This document shows positions 34,149 to 44,510 of a stretch of 54,329 nucleotides of DNA, in pieces (the stretch's first letter is position 1; each line of letters begins with the position of its first letter). Origin of the DNA: Neisseria sp. (GTDB taxonomy: Bacteria > Pseudomonadota > Gammaproteobacteria > Burkholderiales > Neisseriaceae). Where the stretch lies: assembly GCA_030531795.1 (NCBI GenBank), contig JAUNMN010000001.1, forward strand, positions 50,296 through 104,624. Reading direction: 5' to 3'. The translations under genes were made by a program, and so were the position numbers. The notes below the pieces were generated by a model. It was not told the origin of the DNA, searched no databases, and worked only from the letters and a program-made list of their open reading frames with translations.

Positions 34149-34654
34149 CAGTAATCGATGCCCCAGTCGGCGGTAATGATGCGTGTTTCGTGGTTCACAT
34201 CATCAATAAAATGTGCCACGAAAGGAATCAGTTTTTGCCCAAATTCGCCTTGAATCATCAAAACGTCATGTGCGCCTGTTTCCATTAAATTATTAACCGT
34301 ACCCAGCACAACGCCATCGCGGTTAATCACTTGCATGCCCACCAAATCCGCCCAGTAATACTCGTCTTCTTCAGCAGGTGCAAACGCTTGTCGTTCAATT
34401 TCAATGGTGTAGCCACGCAATGCAAAAGCAGCGTCTCGGTCGTCAATGCCAGCAAATTTGACTTGCAATTCGCCGCCATTGAGTTTGCCACTTTCAATTT
34501 CCACGCTTAAGACTTGATTGTCTTTGTGTAAACGCCATTGTGGGTAGTCGAGCAGGCTGTCGCTGTATTCGGTGTTGGCAGCGATTTTTACCCAGCCTTT
34601 TACACCAAAAACGCCTTTAATATAGCCCATGGCTACCCATTGTTGCGCATTCAT
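34148..34654 (-). CDS. rimM: Ribosome maturation factor RimM
   Basis: Assists 30S head maturation by binding S19. Two beta-barrel domains: the N-terminal [20 protein letters not shown] and ...[22 protein letters not shown], and the PRC-barrel [38 protein letters not shown] with KLIPFV and ...[12 protein letters not shown]. 168 residues. Between rpsP and trmD in the conserved order. Confidence 0.97.
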   Translation of the reverse strand: MNAQQWVAMGYIKGVFGVKGWVKIAANTEYSDSLLDYPQWRLHKDNQVLSVEIESGKLNGGELQVKFAGIDDRDAAFALRGYTIEIERQAFAPAEEDEYYWADLVGMQVINRDGVVLGTVNNLMETGAHDVLMIQGEFGQKLIPFVAHFIDDVNHETRIITADWGIDY

Positions 34655-34672
34655 CGTGGCAAAACCAAAAAA

Positions 34673-34921
34673 TTAAGCAGCAGCTTTTTGTTCTTTAACC
34701 AATTTAGCAACGGCATCGCTCAATTGTGCGCCGTTAGCAATCCAGTGGTTCAAACGCTCAGCGTCTAAACGTACGCGTTCTTGTTTTTCGTTGGCAACTG
34801 GGTTGTAAAAACCAACGCGCTCAATGAAGCGACCGTCGCGACGATTGCGGCTGTCGGTTGCTACGATGTTGTAAAAAGGACGTTTTTTAGAGCCACCGCG
34901 GGCCAAACGGATTGTTACCAT
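34673..34921 (-). CDS. rpsP: 30S ribosomal protein S16
   Basis: Small-subunit assembly protein. [43 protein letters not shown] is diagnostic. 82 residues. First gene of rpsP-rimM-trmD-rplS, with a GC-discriminator promoter upstream. Confidence 0.98.
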   Translation of the reverse strand: MVTIRLARGGSKKRPFYNIVATDSRNRRDGRFIERVGFYNPVANEKQERVRLDAERLNHWIANGAQLSDAVAKLVKEQKAAA

Positions 34922-34967
34922 GTTTGTACTTTCTTAAAAGAGAATTTGAGAATATAGAAAACCGCGA

Positions 34968-34997
34968 ATTTTAGGACAGTTTGGGTTGTTTTGGCAA
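34968..34997 (-). promoter_or_regulatory. Promoter of the rpsP operon
   Basis: Minus strand: TTGCCA (34997-34992), an 18-base spacer and TAAAAT (34973-34968), then TCGCGG. The GC-rich discriminator suggests growth-rate or stringent control. Confidence 0.6.
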
Positions 34998-35117
34998 GTA
35001 AAATTATCGCGACTTGTGCGTGGAAAGGGAAATCGGGGGGATTTAGTGGCAAAGTTGCGACAGTTTTGGCGTGAAGCGTGATGAAATATTGTTTGTTTGG
35101 GTTTAATGCGAAGGCTG

Positions 35118-35150
35118 ATGCCGTCTGCGTTTGGGATTTGCAGACGGCAT
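35118..35150 (-). terminator. Uptake-sequence inverted pair after aroB
   Basis: ATGCCGTCTGCG (35118-35129) and TGCAGACGGCAT (35139-35150) with a 9-base loop. Confidence 0.75.
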
Positions 35151-35167
35151 TTGAGTTTGAATGTGTT

Positions 35168-36247
35168 TTATAAATAAGGTGTTAGGGTTTGTCGCAAAAT
35201 ATTCATGTCGCTGATGGCGGTGATGTTGGCTTTGCCGAGTTGGTCTAAACCGACAAATCGCATGATGCCGCTGGCGACTTTTTTGTCGTGTTGCATGTGT
35301 TCTATCCAACGTTCAAAACTGAATTTCGGCGGCACAGTTGGCAAGTTGGCGGCGGCAAGCAATTGAATGACGCGTTCGCTGTCGCTGGCGTGGATTTTGC
35401 CCAATACTTCCGACAAGCGACACGCCAACACCATGCCAGCGGCAACCGCTTCGCCGTGTAACCACACGCCATAACCCATTTCGGCTTCAATCGCATGACC
35501 AAAAGTGTGTCCCAAATTGAGCCAAGCGCGTATGCCTTGTTCGGTTTCATCGGCGGCGACAACGTCGGCTTTTATTTGGCAACAATGACGCACGGCGTGT
35601 GCTAAAACATCGCTTTGTTGTGCCATCAAAGCAGGCATATTGTGTTCTAAATAAGCGATGAAGTCGGCATCGCCCAACACGCCGTATTTAATGACTTCCG
35701 CCATGCCTGCGGAAAACTCGCGAGCAGGCAGGGTTTGCAAGGTGCTTAAATCGGCGATGACTGCTTGCGGTTGGTAAAATGCGCCTATCATGTTTTTGCC
35801 TAAGGGGTGATTGATGGCGGTTTTGCCGCCAACCGATGAATCGACTTGGCTGAGCAGGGTTGTAGGAATTTGGATAAACGGCGCACCGCGTTGGTAAGTC
35901 GCTGCCGCAAAACCTACAATGTCGCCAATCACACCACCGCCCAAAGCAATCAGCGTGGTTTTGCGTTCGGCGCGATTTTGCATCAAACCGTCAAAAATCA
36001 AATTCAGTGTTTGCCAGTTTTTGTGTGCTTCACCATCGGGCAGGATAATCGCGAAATGTTCGATGTTCAGGCGATTCAATGCCGTCTGCACTTTTGCTAA
36101 ATACAAAGGTGCGATGGTTTCATTGGTGATAATCGCCGCTTTTTTGGCTATGTGTGGAGCGATGATGTTATCTAATTGATCGAGCAGATTTTCACCAATA
36201 TAAATGGGATATTGATGCGATGGGGTTTGAACAGTTAAGGTTTGCAT
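35168..36247 (-). CDS. aroB: 3-dehydroquinate synthase
   Basis: NAD- and Zn-dependent enzyme of the shikimate pathway converting DAHP to 3-dehydroquinate. [21 protein letters not shown] (NAD binding), [47 protein letters not shown], and the zinc His residues in [12 protein letters not shown] and [11 protein letters not shown]. 359 residues. Its first 13 bases overlap the end of aroK, so the two are coupled. An uptake core (36079-36090) encodes VQTAL. Confidence 0.98.
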   Translation of the reverse strand: MQTLTVQTPSHQYPIYIGENLLDQLDNIIAPHIAKKAAIITNETIAPLYLAKVQTALNRLNIEHFAIILPDGEAHKNWQTLNLIFDGLMQNRAERKTTLIALGGGVIGDIVGFAAATYQRGAPFIQIPTTLLSQVDSSVGGKTAINHPLGKNMIGAFYQPQAVIADLSTLQTLPAREFSAGMAEVIKYGVLGDADFIAYLEHNMPALMAQQSDVLAHAVRHCCQIKADVVAADETEQGIRAWLNLGHTFGHAIEAEMGYGVWLHGEAVAAGMVLACRLSEVLGKIHASDSERVIQLLAAANLPTVPPKFSFERWIEHMQHDKKVASGIMRFVGLDQLGKANITAISDMNILRQTLTPYL

Positions 36248-36768
36248 GAAAAATCCTGTACTAACTGAATGATTTCACTGATGCTTTTTTGAAAATTACT
36301 GTGTCCTGACTCAAACACAATGTGTGCGGTTTCGCGATAAATGTGGTCGCGAAAATCGTAAAGTTCACGCATTTTGGCAAGCGGGTCGGCAACTTGTAAC
36401 AGCGGACGGTTTTTGTCGTAACGCGTGCGCTCCAGCAAGATTTCAGGCACGGCGTGTAAATACACCACAATGCCGCGTTCGCGCAAACATTGACGGTTTT
36501 CTTCGCGCACCGCCGCACCGCCGCCTGTTGCCAACACAATGCCTTGTTCTTGCGTTAAATCTTGGATTGCCGCGCTTTCGCGTTGGCGAAAACCTGCTTC
36601 GCCTTCCATTTCAAAAATGGTGGGAATCGACACGCCCGTGCGTTCGCAAATGACGTGGTCGCTGTCGTAAAACGGGCGATGAAGCAAGTGGGCAAGTTGT
36701 TTGCCCACTGTGGTTTTGCCTGCGCCCATCAATCCGATGAGAAAGATGTTGGGGGTTGTTGTATTCAT
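36235..36768 (-). CDS. aroK: Shikimate kinase
   Basis: Phosphorylates shikimate at position 3. P-loop [15 protein letters not shown] at about 13-27, shikimate-binding Asp in [14 protein letters not shown] with the conserved Arg, [15 protein letters not shown], and the lid NRPLL. 177 residues. Upstream of and overlapping aroB: the aroKB pair of proteobacteria. Confidence 0.97.
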   Translation of the reverse strand: MNTTTPNIFLIGLMGAGKTTVGKQLAHLLHRPFYDSDHVICERTGVSIPTIFEMEGEAGFRQRESAAIQDLTQEQGIVLATGGGAAVREENRQCLRERGIVVYLHAVPEILLERTRYDKNRPLLQVADPLAKMRELYDFRDHIYRETAHIVFESGHSNFQKSISEIIQLVQDFSCKP

Positions 36769-36850
36769 GTGGCGGATTGTAACTGAAAAACAGCCGATTC
36801 AGTTTGCTTTTTGTGGATTGCAAAGGCAAAACCTTGAGCTTTTTTGTGAG

Positions 36851-36862
36851 TGCAGACGGCAA
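36851..36862 (-). repeat. Single uptake sequence between glycerate kinase and aroK
   Basis: TGCAGACGGCAA, 11 of 12 matches. Confidence 0.75.
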
Positions 36863-36904
36863 TTTAACCTTTTTTATGCTCACTTTTTGCCAAAAACTTT
36901 TATT

Positions 36905-38047
36905 TTATGCTTTTTTATTGAGTTTTAACGCCAAAATGCTGCCGATTTGTTCGGCGGTGCGTTGCAGATTCTGTTCGGCATCGGCAAGCAAATCGGGCAG
37001 GGCGGCGTTGTTTGGCAAAATCGGCAACACGGCGGCAAAACCTGCTTGATTGAGTTTTTCGGCTTCGTCGCCCAGCGCGCCGCACAAGGCAAACACAGGC
37101 ACTTTGTGTTGTTGTGCCGTCTGCAACACGCCAGCAGGCACTTTGCCGCAAGCGGTTTGTCCGTCCATTTTGCCTTCGCCCGTTATCACCAAATCCGCGT
37201 TTTGAATGTGGTTTGCCAAACCGTTGGCGTTCATCACAATTTGCACGCCCGATTTGAGTTCAGCATGACACAACATGCGCAAGGCAAAGCCCAAGCCGCC
37301 AGCCGCGCCGCTGCCCGCTTGTTCGCGTGCGTCGGTAAAACCTGCTTGCGTCAATACATCGGCATAATGGTTTAACGCCGCGTCTAATTCGGCAACCATT
37401 TGCGCATCTGCGCCTTTTTGTGGGCCGAAAATCGCGCTCGCGCCGTTCGCACCGCACAAAGGATTATTGACATCGCAAGCGACTTCTATCGTACATTCAG
37501 CAAGTTCGGGCAATACTTGACTATTGTCTACGCGTGCCAAATTTGCCAAAGCTGCACCGCCGCGCGGCAAGGTTTTGCCGTCTGCACTTTCCAAACGATA
37601 ACCCAAAGCCATCGCCATGCCTGCGCCGCCATCGTTGGTTGCGCTGCCGCCTATGCCCAAAATGATGTGGCGCACGCCGTTTTGCAGCGCGTGTTTCATC
37701 ATTTGCCCCACGCCAAACGTGGAAGCCAAACGCGGATTGCGTTCAGCAGGCGCAAGCAAATGAATGCCTGCCGCTTGCGCCATTTCCATTACTGCCGTGC
37801 CGTTTGCCAACACGCCATAACGCGCCCGAATCGTTCTGCCCAAAGGGTCGTCCACGTCCACATAAACCCACTCGCCGCCCAGCGCGTTTACCAAAGCATC
37901 GCTTGTGCCTTCGCCGCCGTCTGCCATCGGCACGCACACGCATTCGGCATCGGGTAAATGTTTTTGCAAACCGCGTGCAATCGCATTCGCCGCTTGGGCT
38001 GCAGTCAAACTTTCCTTAAAAGAATCGGGGGCGATGATGATTTTCAT
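36905..38047 (-). CDS. glxK: Glycerate kinase
   Basis: Type I glycerate kinase (GarK/GlxK family), phosphorylating D-glycerate to 2-phosphoglycerate. MKIIIAPDSFKESLTAAQAANAIARGL is the family N-terminus and fixes the start at 38047; the longer frame to 38095 adds unrelated residues. MADGGEGTSDALV, GIGGSATNDGGAGMAMALGY and LVITGEGKMDGQTACGKVPAGV follow. 380 residues. No glyoxylate or glucarate genes lie nearby; garK is an equally valid name. Uptake cores encode SADGK and LQTAQ. Confidence 0.93.
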   Translation of the reverse strand: MKIIIAPDSFKESLTAAQAANAIARGLQKHLPDAECVCVPMADGGEGTSDALVNALGGEWVYVDVDDPLGRTIRARYGVLANGTAVMEMAQAAGIHLLAPAERNPRLASTFGVGQMMKHALQNGVRHIILGIGGSATNDGGAGMAMALGYRLESADGKTLPRGGAALANLARVDNSQVLPELAECTIEVACDVNNPLCGANGASAIFGPQKGADAQMVAELDAALNHYADVLTQAGFTDAREQAGSGAAGGLGFALRMLCHAELKSGVQIVMNANGLANHIQNADLVITGEGKMDGQTACGKVPAGVLQTAQQHKVPVFALCGALGDEAEKLNQAGFAAVLPILPNNAALPDLLADAEQNLQRTAEQIGSILALKLNKKA

Positions 38048-38078
38048 GGCAAACCTGTGAATGAAGTGAAAAATGAAT

Positions 38079-38090
38079 TGCAGACGGCAA
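38079..38090 (-). repeat. Single uptake sequence in the glxK-lpxL divergent region
   Basis: TGCAGACGGCAA. A TATAAT at 38161-38166 nearby probably serves lpxL, although no good -35 was found. Confidence 0.7.
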
Positions 38091-38199
38091 AACACGCTGC
38101 GTCCACGCCAAAAATAAGCGCATTGTAACTGAAGCCAGCGCGGCTGACAGCGGTTTGCTTTATAATGTGCGACTTTATTTGTTTGTGCCGACCCAAATC

Positions 38200-39078
38200 A
38201 TGAAATTATTGTTTATCTTTTTGTATTTCATTCATTTTTTACCGCATTGCCTGTTGCAAAAAATCGGCAAAGCCGTTGGCGTGTTGGCGTATTATATCGT
38301 GTCGCCACGCCGAAAAGTGGGACAAATCAATTTGCAGCTGTGTTTTCCCGAATTGAGCCAAACTGAACGTGATGCTTTGCTGAAACAACATTTTCAGCAC
38401 ATGGGCATGATGTTGCTGGAGTACGGTTTGTATTGGTATGGCAAAGCAGAACGGCTGAAAAATTTGGTGATTTATCGCGACAAACATCATTTAGACGCAG
38501 CTTTAAACGCAGGCGAAAAAGTGATTTTGCTTTATCCACATTTCACCGCGTTTGAATTGGCGGTTTACGCGTTGAATCAAGATGTGCCGCTGGTGAGCAT
38601 GTATTCTCATCAAAAAAACAAAGTGTTAGACGAACAAATTTTGAAAGGTCGTCATCGCTACAATAATGTGTTTTTGATTGGGCGCACCGAAGGTTTGCGC
38701 GCGATTATCAAACATTTAAAGAAAAGCGATGCGCCATTTTTGTATTTGCCCGACCAAGATTTTGGCGCGAAAGAATCGGTTTTTGTGAACTTTTTCGGGG
38801 TGCAGACGGCAACGATTGCGGGTTTGAGTCGCATTGCCGCATTGACGGGCGCGAAAGTGATTCCCGTGATTCCGCAACGTTTGGCAAATGGCAAAGTGGA
38901 ACTGCGTTTTTACCCAGCTTGGGAACATTTTCCGAGCGAAGATTTAATCGCTGATGCACAACGCATGAACGATTTCATTGAAGCACGCGTGCGCGAAATG
39001 CCCGAACAGTATTTCTGGTTGCACAAACGATTCAAAACGCGTCCAGCTGGCGAAGCGAGTTTTTATCAGAAAAAATAA
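38200..39078 (+). CDS. lpxL: Lipid A late acyltransferase (LpxL/HtrB family)
   Basis: Inner-membrane enzyme that adds a secondary acyl chain to lipid A. N-terminal hydrophobic anchor (MKLLFIFLYFIHFLPHCLL), VSPRRKVGQINLQLCFPE, catalytic H-x4-E motif in LYPHFTAFELAVYAL, LIGRTEGLRAIIKHL, FLYLPDQDFGAKESVFVNFFGV. 292 residues. Extended stretches (EYGLYWYGKAERLKNLV; VPLVSMYSHQKNKVLDEQILKGR) resemble meningococcal LpxL1 as I remember it, rather than LpxL2. Start chosen at 38200, where the family N-terminus begins. An uptake core encodes VQTAT. Confidence 0.9.
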   Translation: MKLLFIFLYFIHFLPHCLLQKIGKAVGVLAYYIVSPRRKVGQINLQLCFPELSQTERDALLKQHFQHMGMMLLEYGLYWYGKAERLKNLVIYRDKHHLDAALNAGEKVILLYPHFTAFELAVYALNQDVPLVSMYSHQKNKVLDEQILKGRHRYNNVFLIGRTEGLRAIIKHLKKSDAPFLYLPDQDFGAKESVFVNFFGVQTATIAGLSRIAALTGAKVIPVIPQRLANGKVELRFYPAWEHFPSEDLIADAQRMNDFIEARVREMPEQYFWLHKRFKTRPAGEASFYQKK

Positions 39079-39137
39079 AAACTTATTTTGACTTGGCTTT
39101 TGATTTGGCGAATGTTTTGCCACAAAAAGACACAAAA

Positions 39138-39170
39138 ATGCCGTCTGCAAACTGAAACTGCAGACGGCAT
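39138..39170. terminator. Uptake-sequence terminator between convergent lpxL and lipoprotein gene
   Basis: ATGCCGTCTGCA (39138-39149) and TGCAGACGGCAT (39159-39170): a perfect 12-bp stem with a 9-base loop, then CTTTTT. Confidence 0.9.
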
Positions 39171-39212
39171 CTTTTTAAACGACGCGACAATCAGATTCGC
39201 GACAATCGATTT

Positions 39213-39731
39213 TTAGTAAACATTGCCGTGTACAACGACGCGGCTGTGCCAAGTACCGATGTGGCATTCAAATTCATTACCTGCACGATGTTTTTCACCA
39301 TAATAGCTGGCAACACGAATATTGCGCTTGCCTTGGCTAGCAGCTCTTCTTTCAAAACTTATTATGGTGCTTAAGAAAGCGCGTTGGCAGGCTTCTTCAG
39401 GCGATTTGCCAACGGCATTTGATTTGCGGTCAGAAGGGTAGTGGACTTTTTTATCGGTATTGATTGAGCCGCCAAATGAGACGTTAAAATTTGGATTTAA
39501 TTCTTTTTTGGCTTCTGGCGATGATAATGCTTTGCTGGCTGAACACATATAAATTTGGTCTGTGCCAGCACCTGCTTTGTCGCCAACATAGCGACAAGAA
39601 GTTATGCCTTTGGCTTCGTTTTCTTTGATTTGTGTCGCACGCGCTTCAGGCGAAGCATTGATAGCATTTTTGGCACAAGCCGACAACAAAATCGCAGCTG
39701 CTGCCGCGCTTAATAATGTGAATTTATTCAT
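39213..39731 (-). CDS. Lipoprotein of unknown function
   Basis: Signal peptide with lipobox ILLSAC (lipidated Cys about 19). The mature part of about 150 residues has four further cysteines (SCRYVG, YMCSASKAL, EEACQRAF, FECHIG), which could form two disulfides, and a basic, positively charged C-terminal half. The motif CSASKALSSPEAKKEL with NFNVSFGG is notable. I do not recognise the family beyond conserved neisserial-type hypothetical lipoproteins. Monocistronic by position. Confidence 0.75.
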   Translation of the reverse strand: MNKFTLLSAAAAAILLSACAKNAINASPEARATQIKENEAKGITSCRYVGDKAGAGTDQIYMCSASKALSSPEAKKELNPNFNVSFGGSINTDKKVHYPSDRKSNAVGKSPEEACQRAFLSTIISFERRAASQGKRNIRVASYYGEKHRAGNEFECHIGTWHSRVVVHGNVY

Positions 39732-39916
39732 AATTTGCTCCTATGCTTTGATGATGATTTTGCTTAAAATCGTGAACTATTGTAATGGAATAGACGGATT
39801 TTGTAAGCATTTTCTGTGTAAAAGCGGCACTTGTTGCGACAAAATGTGGCAAATCGCAGACGGCATGACGTTTTTTAACGGGTTTTCGGGTAAAATGGCG
39901 AAGATTTTGGCAAGCG

Positions 39917-40450
39917 ATGGATAATGAAATGGAAATCAAGGTTATCAAAGAAAAACAAGTGGGACATCAAGGCAAGAATCTGCCGTATTTTGTGTTGGCA
40001 GCGGTGGCGATTGTGCTGGACCAAATCACGAAATTTGCGACTTTGGGCGCGTTTGCTTATGGCGAGCGCTTGAATGTGATTCCGAATTTTTTTGATTTGA
40101 CTTTGGTGTTCAATCCTGGCGCGGCGTTCAGTTTTTTGGCGGACCAAGGCGGCTGGCAAAAGTATTTTTTTGTGGGCTTGGCGTTTGTGATTAGCATTTT
40201 TTTGGCGCGTGGCATTGCGAAAAATGAATACAGCAAGTTGGGCAAACTGGGCGCGGCGATGATTATCGGTGGCGGTTTGGGCAATGTGATTGACCGTTTG
40301 CTGCACGGGCATGTGGTGGATTTTCTGCTGTTTTACTGGCAAGACTGGTATTACCCTGCGTTTAATATTGCCGATTGTTTTGTGTGCGTGGGCGCGATTT
40401 TGTTTGCTTTCAGCAGCATCAACGTCAAGGCGGAACGTGTGCCTGAGTAA
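39917..40450 (+). CDS. lspA: Lipoprotein signal peptidase (signal peptidase II)
   Basis: Aspartyl membrane peptidase that removes the signal peptide of prolipoproteins. Four membrane segments. Conserved LDQITK, NPGAAFSFLAD, and the two catalytic Asp motifs GNVIDRLLHGHVVDF and FNIADC. 177 residues with a 20-residue cytoplasmic N-terminus; ATG 39929 is an in-frame alternative. Followed by ispH after 57 bases, a common pairing. It would process the at least five lipoproteins encoded in this window. Confidence 0.97.
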   Translation: MDNEMEIKVIKEKQVGHQGKNLPYFVLAAVAIVLDQITKFATLGAFAYGERLNVIPNFFDLTLVFNPGAAFSFLADQGGWQKYFFVGLAFVISIFLARGIAKNEYSKLGKLGAAMIIGGGLGNVIDRLLHGHVVDFLLFYWQDWYYPAFNIADCFVCVGAILFAFSSINVKAERVPE

Positions 40451-40507
40451 TGCAAAATAAAACATTAAAAATAAGAAAAATCAAAGCAATACAGAAAGAA
40501 CATCAAG

Positions 40508-41455
40508 ATGGAAAAAAGTATTTTGCTGGCGAATCCGCGCGGTTTTTGTGCAGGTGTAGACCGCGCGATTAGCATTGTGGAACGGGCGTTGGAAGAATTT
40601 GGTGCGCCGATTTATGTGCGTCATGAAGTGGTGCACAACAAATTTGTGGTGGACAATTTGCGTGATAAAGGCGCGATTTTTATTGAAGATTTGGCAGACG
40701 TGCCTGCTGGCGCAACCTTGATTTATTCGGCGCACGGCGTGAGCAAGGCGGTGCAAGCGGAAGCGAATGAACGCGGTTTTCGGGTGTTTGATGCGACTTG
40801 TCCGCTGGTTACAAAAGTGCATCGCGAAGTGTCGCGCTTGGATGAGCAAGGCTATCAAATCGTGATGATTGGGCATAAAGGTCATGTCGAAGTGGAAGGC
40901 ACGATGGGACAGCTGCCCAAAGGCAAAATGTTGCTGGTGGAAACCGTTGCTGATGTGGCGGATTTGGTGGTAGAAAATCCTGAAAAATTGGCTTATGTGA
41001 GCCAAACCACGCTTTCGGTGGATGAAACGCGCGATATTATTGCGGCATTGAATGCGCGTTTTCCTGCGATTAAAAATCCGCACAAAGAAGACATTTGCTA
41101 TGCGACAACGAATCGCCAAGAAGCAGTGAAAACTTTAGCGGCAACTTGCGATGTGGTGATTGTGGTCGGTTCGCCGAACTCGTCTAACAGCAACCGTTTG
41201 CGTGAAGTAGCGGCGTTGCGTGGCGTGGATGCGTATATGGTGGACAACGCATCTTATCTGCAAAAACAATGGTTTGAAGGCAAACGGCAAGTGGGTGTAA
41301 CCGCGGGTGCGTCTGCGCCTGAAGTGTTGGTGGACGAAGTGATTGCGCAGATTCGTGCGTGGGGACACGACACAGTCAAACAAGGAGAGGGCGTGGAAGA
41401 GAGCATTGTGTTTGTGTTGCCTAAAGAGTTGCGCCAAGGCGGTAAACTGAAATAA
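40508..41455 (+). CDS. ispH: 4-hydroxy-3-methylbut-2-enyl diphosphate reductase
   Basis: 4Fe-4S enzyme forming IPP and DMAPP, the last step of the MEP pathway. [17 protein letters not shown] (first cluster Cys), [31 protein letters not shown] (second Cys), [14 protein letters not shown], and [13 protein letters not shown] following the third Cys (ATCDVV). 315 residues. In operon with lspA. Confidence 0.97.
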   Translation: MEKSILLANPRGFCAGVDRAISIVERALEEFGAPIYVRHEVVHNKFVVDNLRDKGAIFIEDLADVPAGATLIYSAHGVSKAVQAEANERGFRVFDATCPLVTKVHREVSRLDEQGYQIVMIGHKGHVEVEGTMGQLPKGKMLLVETVADVADLVVENPEKLAYVSQTTLSVDETRDIIAALNARFPAIKNPHKEDICYATTNRQEAVKTLAATCDVVIVVGSPNSSNSNRLREVAALRGVDAYMVDNASYLQKQWFEGKRQVGVTAGASAPEVLVDEVIAQIRAWGHDTVKQGEGVEESIVFVLPKELRQGGKLK

Positions 41456-41493
41456 GTAGCCAAATAAGTTTTTGAATATTTGTTAGAAAGATG

Positions 41494-41523
41494 AAAAAAG
41501 CAGGGCGTTTGCCCTGTTTTTTT
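41494..41523 (+). terminator. Terminator of lspA-ispH
   Basis: AAAAAAGCAGGGC pairs with GCCCTGTTTTTTT around a GTTT-type loop. Confidence 0.92.
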
Positions 41524-41570
41524 GTTTGTGCGATATGCGTTTTGAGTGAATGTGAACGATAAACGCGAAA

Positions 41571-41603
41571 ATGCCGTCTGCAATTTCAAACTGCAGACGG
41601 CAT
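41571..41603. terminator. Uptake-sequence terminator after infB
   Basis: ATGCCGTCTGCA (41571-41582) and TGCAGACGGCAT (41592-41603): a 12-bp perfect stem with a 9-base loop between convergent genes. Confidence 0.85.
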
Positions 41604-41618
41604 CTTGACATCAAGGCA

Positions 41619-44498
41619 TCACAGCGTGCGCGCCACTTCAATAATATCGAAGCATTCCAACACGTCGCCTTCAAGGATTTCGTTGTAGCCTTTGAGCATC
41701 AAGCCACATTCAAAACCCATGCGCACTTCTTTCACGTCGTCTTTGAAGCGTTTCAAAGAAGCGAGTTCGCCAGTGTGAATGACGACATTGTTGCGAATCA
41801 AGCGAACATGGCTGTCGCGTTTCACCACGCCATCGGTAACCATACAACCTGCGATGTTGCCGACTTTAGACACGCTAATCACTTGGCGAATTTCCACTGT
41901 GCCCGTGATTTGCTCTTTCTCTTCTGGAGAAAGCATGCCGCTCATCGCCGCTTTCACATCGTCAATCGCATCGTAGATGATGTTGTAGTAGCGGATTTCC
42001 ACGTCTTCGCCTTCGGCAAGTTTGCGCGCTTGCGCGTCTGCACGCACGTTAAAGCCGATGATGAATGCACCCGAAGCAATCGCCAAGTTCACATCGCTTT
42101 CGGTGATGCCGCCCACGCCGCTGTGCAAGACATTGACTTTCACTTCATCGGTAGACAGTTTTTGCAAGCTGCCAGTCAAGGCTTCGTACGAACCTTGTAC
42201 GTCGGCTTTGATGATGACTGCCAAGTTTTGTGCCTGACCTTCGCCCATATTGTTGAACATATTTTCCAACTTGGCGGCTTGTTGTTTCGCCAAACGCACA
42301 TCACGGTATTTACCTTGACGGAAGAGGGCGATTTCACGCGCTTTTTTCTCGTCGGCAAGCACCATTGCGTCTTCGCCCGCGTTCGGAACGTCTGATAAAC
42401 CCAAGATTTCCACAGGAATAGACGGGCCAGCTTCGTCAATCGCTTTGCCGTTTTCGTCCATCATCGCGCGCACTTTACCAAACGCTGTGCCTGCCAGAAG
42501 CATATCGCCTTTGCGCAATGTGCCGCTTTGTACCAACAATGTGGCAACCGCGCCACGACCTTTGTCCAAACGCGCTTCCACGATGATGCCTTTAGCCGGT
42601 GCGGCAACAGGTGCGGTCAATTCCAACACTTCCGCTTCCAGCAAAACGGCTTCCAACAATTTATCGATGTTCAAACCTTGTTTTGCCGACACATCCACAA
42701 ATTGCGTGTCGCCGCCCCAGTCGTCTGGAATCACTTCGTGTTGCGTCAATTCTTGACGAATGCGTTCAGGGTTTGCCGCATCTTTATCGATTTTGTTCAC
42801 GGCAACGACAATCGGCACGTCTGCTGCTTTGGCGTGAGCAATCGCTTCAATCGTTTGTGGCATCACGCCGTCATCGGCTGCCACCACCAAAATCACGATG
42901 TCGGTTGCTTTTGCGCCGCGCGCACGCATCGCGGTAAACGCTTCGTGACCTGGTGTGTCCAAGAACGTTACCACGCCACGCGGCGTGTTCACATGATACG
43001 CGCCGATGTGCTGGGTGATGCCGCCTGCTTCGCCTGCCACCACTTTTGAACGGCGAATGTAGTCGAGCAACGAGGTTTTACCGTGGTCAACGTGACCCAT
43101 CACGGTTACCACTGGCGGACGCGCCAACAATTCAGCTTCAGCGTGTTCGGTGCTTTCGTCCAAGAAGGCTTCTGGGTCGTCTGCTGCCGCAGGTTTGCCG
43201 ATATGACCGAGTTCTTCCACCACAATCAAAGCGGTGTCTTGGTCAATTGACTGGTTAATCGTTACCATCATGCCCATTTTCATCAGGGCTTTGACCACTT
43301 CCACGCCTTTAACCGCCATTTTGTGCGCCAAATCGGCAACGGTAATGGTTTCAGGCACCAAAACTTCATGCACAACAGGTTCTGTCGGTGCTTGGAAAGC
43401 GTGCTGATTTGGCTCTAATTTCAGTTTTTTGCCTTTTTTGCCACCGCGTACGCGTTCGTCATCGCGGCTGCTGTTACGGCTGTCTTTGCCTTTTGCCTTG
43501 CCTTTGGCATTGCGTGGCGCGTCCAAATCATCGCGATTCGCGCGGCGGTCGTCTTTTTTGCGGCTGCCGCTGCTTGGGTTGGCATCATTGCCGCCTGCGG
43601 CTGGTGTGTGCGCCGCTGGTTTTGCCGCCGCTTTGCCGCTGTTCAACGGTTTTTGCTCGCTTGGTTTGGCTGAACGCGGTTCATTGGTTTTGGCGTTTTT
43701 CGCGGCACGCGCTTCTTCTTGCGCTTGTTTTTTCGCTTCTTCGCGACGCGCTTGACGCTCTAAACGCTCTTGTTTTTCGCGGCGTTGTTTTTCTTGCATT
43801 TCACGCAAAGCGGCGGCGCGACGTTCTTCGTCGGCACGACGCTCGGCTTCTGCTGAACTCACCACTTCTACTGGCGTTGGCAAAGGCTCGGCTTTTTTCT
43901 CTTTGCCTTTTTTGCCTTTGTTGTCGCCGCCTTTTTCTGATTTTTGTGCTTTTTTGCCGTCTGCGTTTTTGTTGCCTTTGTCGGCTACAGGTGCAGCGGT
44001 TTTTTCCGCTTTATCGTTGGCTTTGCCGTCTGCAACTGCAGGTTTTTCGGCTGGGGCAACTTTTTCTGCTTTTGCCGCTTGCGCGTCTTTAATCGCTTGC
44101 GCTTCTTGGCGTGCTTTTTGTTCGGCGGCAGCGCGTTCAGCTTGCGCCGCTTGTTCGGCAGCAGCTTCGGCTTCTTGACGCGCTTTTTGTTCTGCCTGCG
44201 CTTTGGCTTGTGCTAACTGCTCTTCTGCAGACGGCACAACGACGCGACGCGAACGTTTGGTTTCTACTGCCACGCCAGCAACCGTGCTTTTTTCGGTTTT
44301 TTGGCGTTTGATGCTGATGGTTGTGCCAGCGGTTTCGTTGCTTTTGCGCAAGTGTGCCAACAATAATTGTTTGTCATCAGAAGTGATGCCGTCTGCGCCA
44401 CTGGTTTTGTTCACGCCAGCGGCTTGCAGTTGTTTCAATAAATCATCAACGGGCTTTTTGAGTTCTGCGGCAAATTGTTCTACGGTACTGTTACTCAT
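41619..44498 (-). CDS. infB: Translation initiation factor IF-2
   Basis: GTPase that positions initiator tRNA on the ribosome. 959 residues. IF2-N domain at about 1-55 ([24 protein letters not shown]), then a long charged Ala/Glu/Lys/Arg linker (about 90-370). GTPase G1 [12 protein letters not shown] near 470, G3 DTPGHEAF, G4 NKID, followed by domains II-IV ending [15 protein letters not shown]. The linker is low-complexity and carries several uptake cores (NADGK, VADGK, VPSAE, GADGI). Last gene of rimP-nusA-infB; a Shine-Dalgarno AAGGG precedes the ATG. Confidence 0.98.
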   Translation of the reverse strand: MSNSTVEQFAAELKKPVDDLLKQLQAAGVNKTSGADGITSDDKQLLLAHLRKSNETAGTTISIKRQKTEKSTVAGVAVETKRSRRVVVPSAEEQLAQAKAQAEQKARQEAEAAAEQAAQAERAAAEQKARQEAQAIKDAQAAKAEKVAPAEKPAVADGKANDKAEKTAAPVADKGNKNADGKKAQKSEKGGDNKGKKGKEKKAEPLPTPVEVVSSAEAERRADEERRAAALREMQEKQRREKQERLERQARREEAKKQAQEEARAAKNAKTNEPRSAKPSEQKPLNSGKAAAKPAAHTPAAGGNDANPSSGSRKKDDRRANRDDLDAPRNAKGKAKGKDSRNSSRDDERVRGGKKGKKLKLEPNQHAFQAPTEPVVHEVLVPETITVADLAHKMAVKGVEVVKALMKMGMMVTINQSIDQDTALIVVEELGHIGKPAAADDPEAFLDESTEHAEAELLARPPVVTVMGHVDHGKTSLLDYIRRSKVVAGEAGGITQHIGAYHVNTPRGVVTFLDTPGHEAFTAMRARGAKATDIVILVVAADDGVMPQTIEAIAHAKAADVPIVVAVNKIDKDAANPERIRQELTQHEVIPDDWGGDTQFVDVSAKQGLNIDKLLEAVLLEAEVLELTAPVAAPAKGIIVEARLDKGRGAVATLLVQSGTLRKGDMLLAGTAFGKVRAMMDENGKAIDEAGPSIPVEILGLSDVPNAGEDAMVLADEKKAREIALFRQGKYRDVRLAKQQAAKLENMFNNMGEGQAQNLAVIIKADVQGSYEALTGSLQKLSTDEVKVNVLHSGVGGITESDVNLAIASGAFIIGFNVRADAQARKLAEGEDVEIRYYNIIYDAIDDVKAAMSGMLSPEEKEQITGTVEIRQVISVSKVGNIAGCMVTDGVVKRDSHVRLIRNNVVIHTGELASLKRFKDDVKEVRMGFECGLMLKGYNEILEGDVLECFDIIEVARTL

Positions 44499-44510
44499 AA
44501 ATACCCTTTC

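Noticed and set aside
41571..42395. Plus-strand 274-codon ORF opposite the infB 3' end
   Set aside because: Starts in an uptake-sequence hairpin and is an antisense reading of IF-2 domains; His/Phe-rich with no motif.
43388..44092. Long plus-strand ORF (234 codons) opposite infB
   Set aside because: It mirrors the low-complexity Ala/Lys/Glu linker of IF-2, giving a Leu/Arg/Cys-rich nonsense protein; infB is certain on the other strand.
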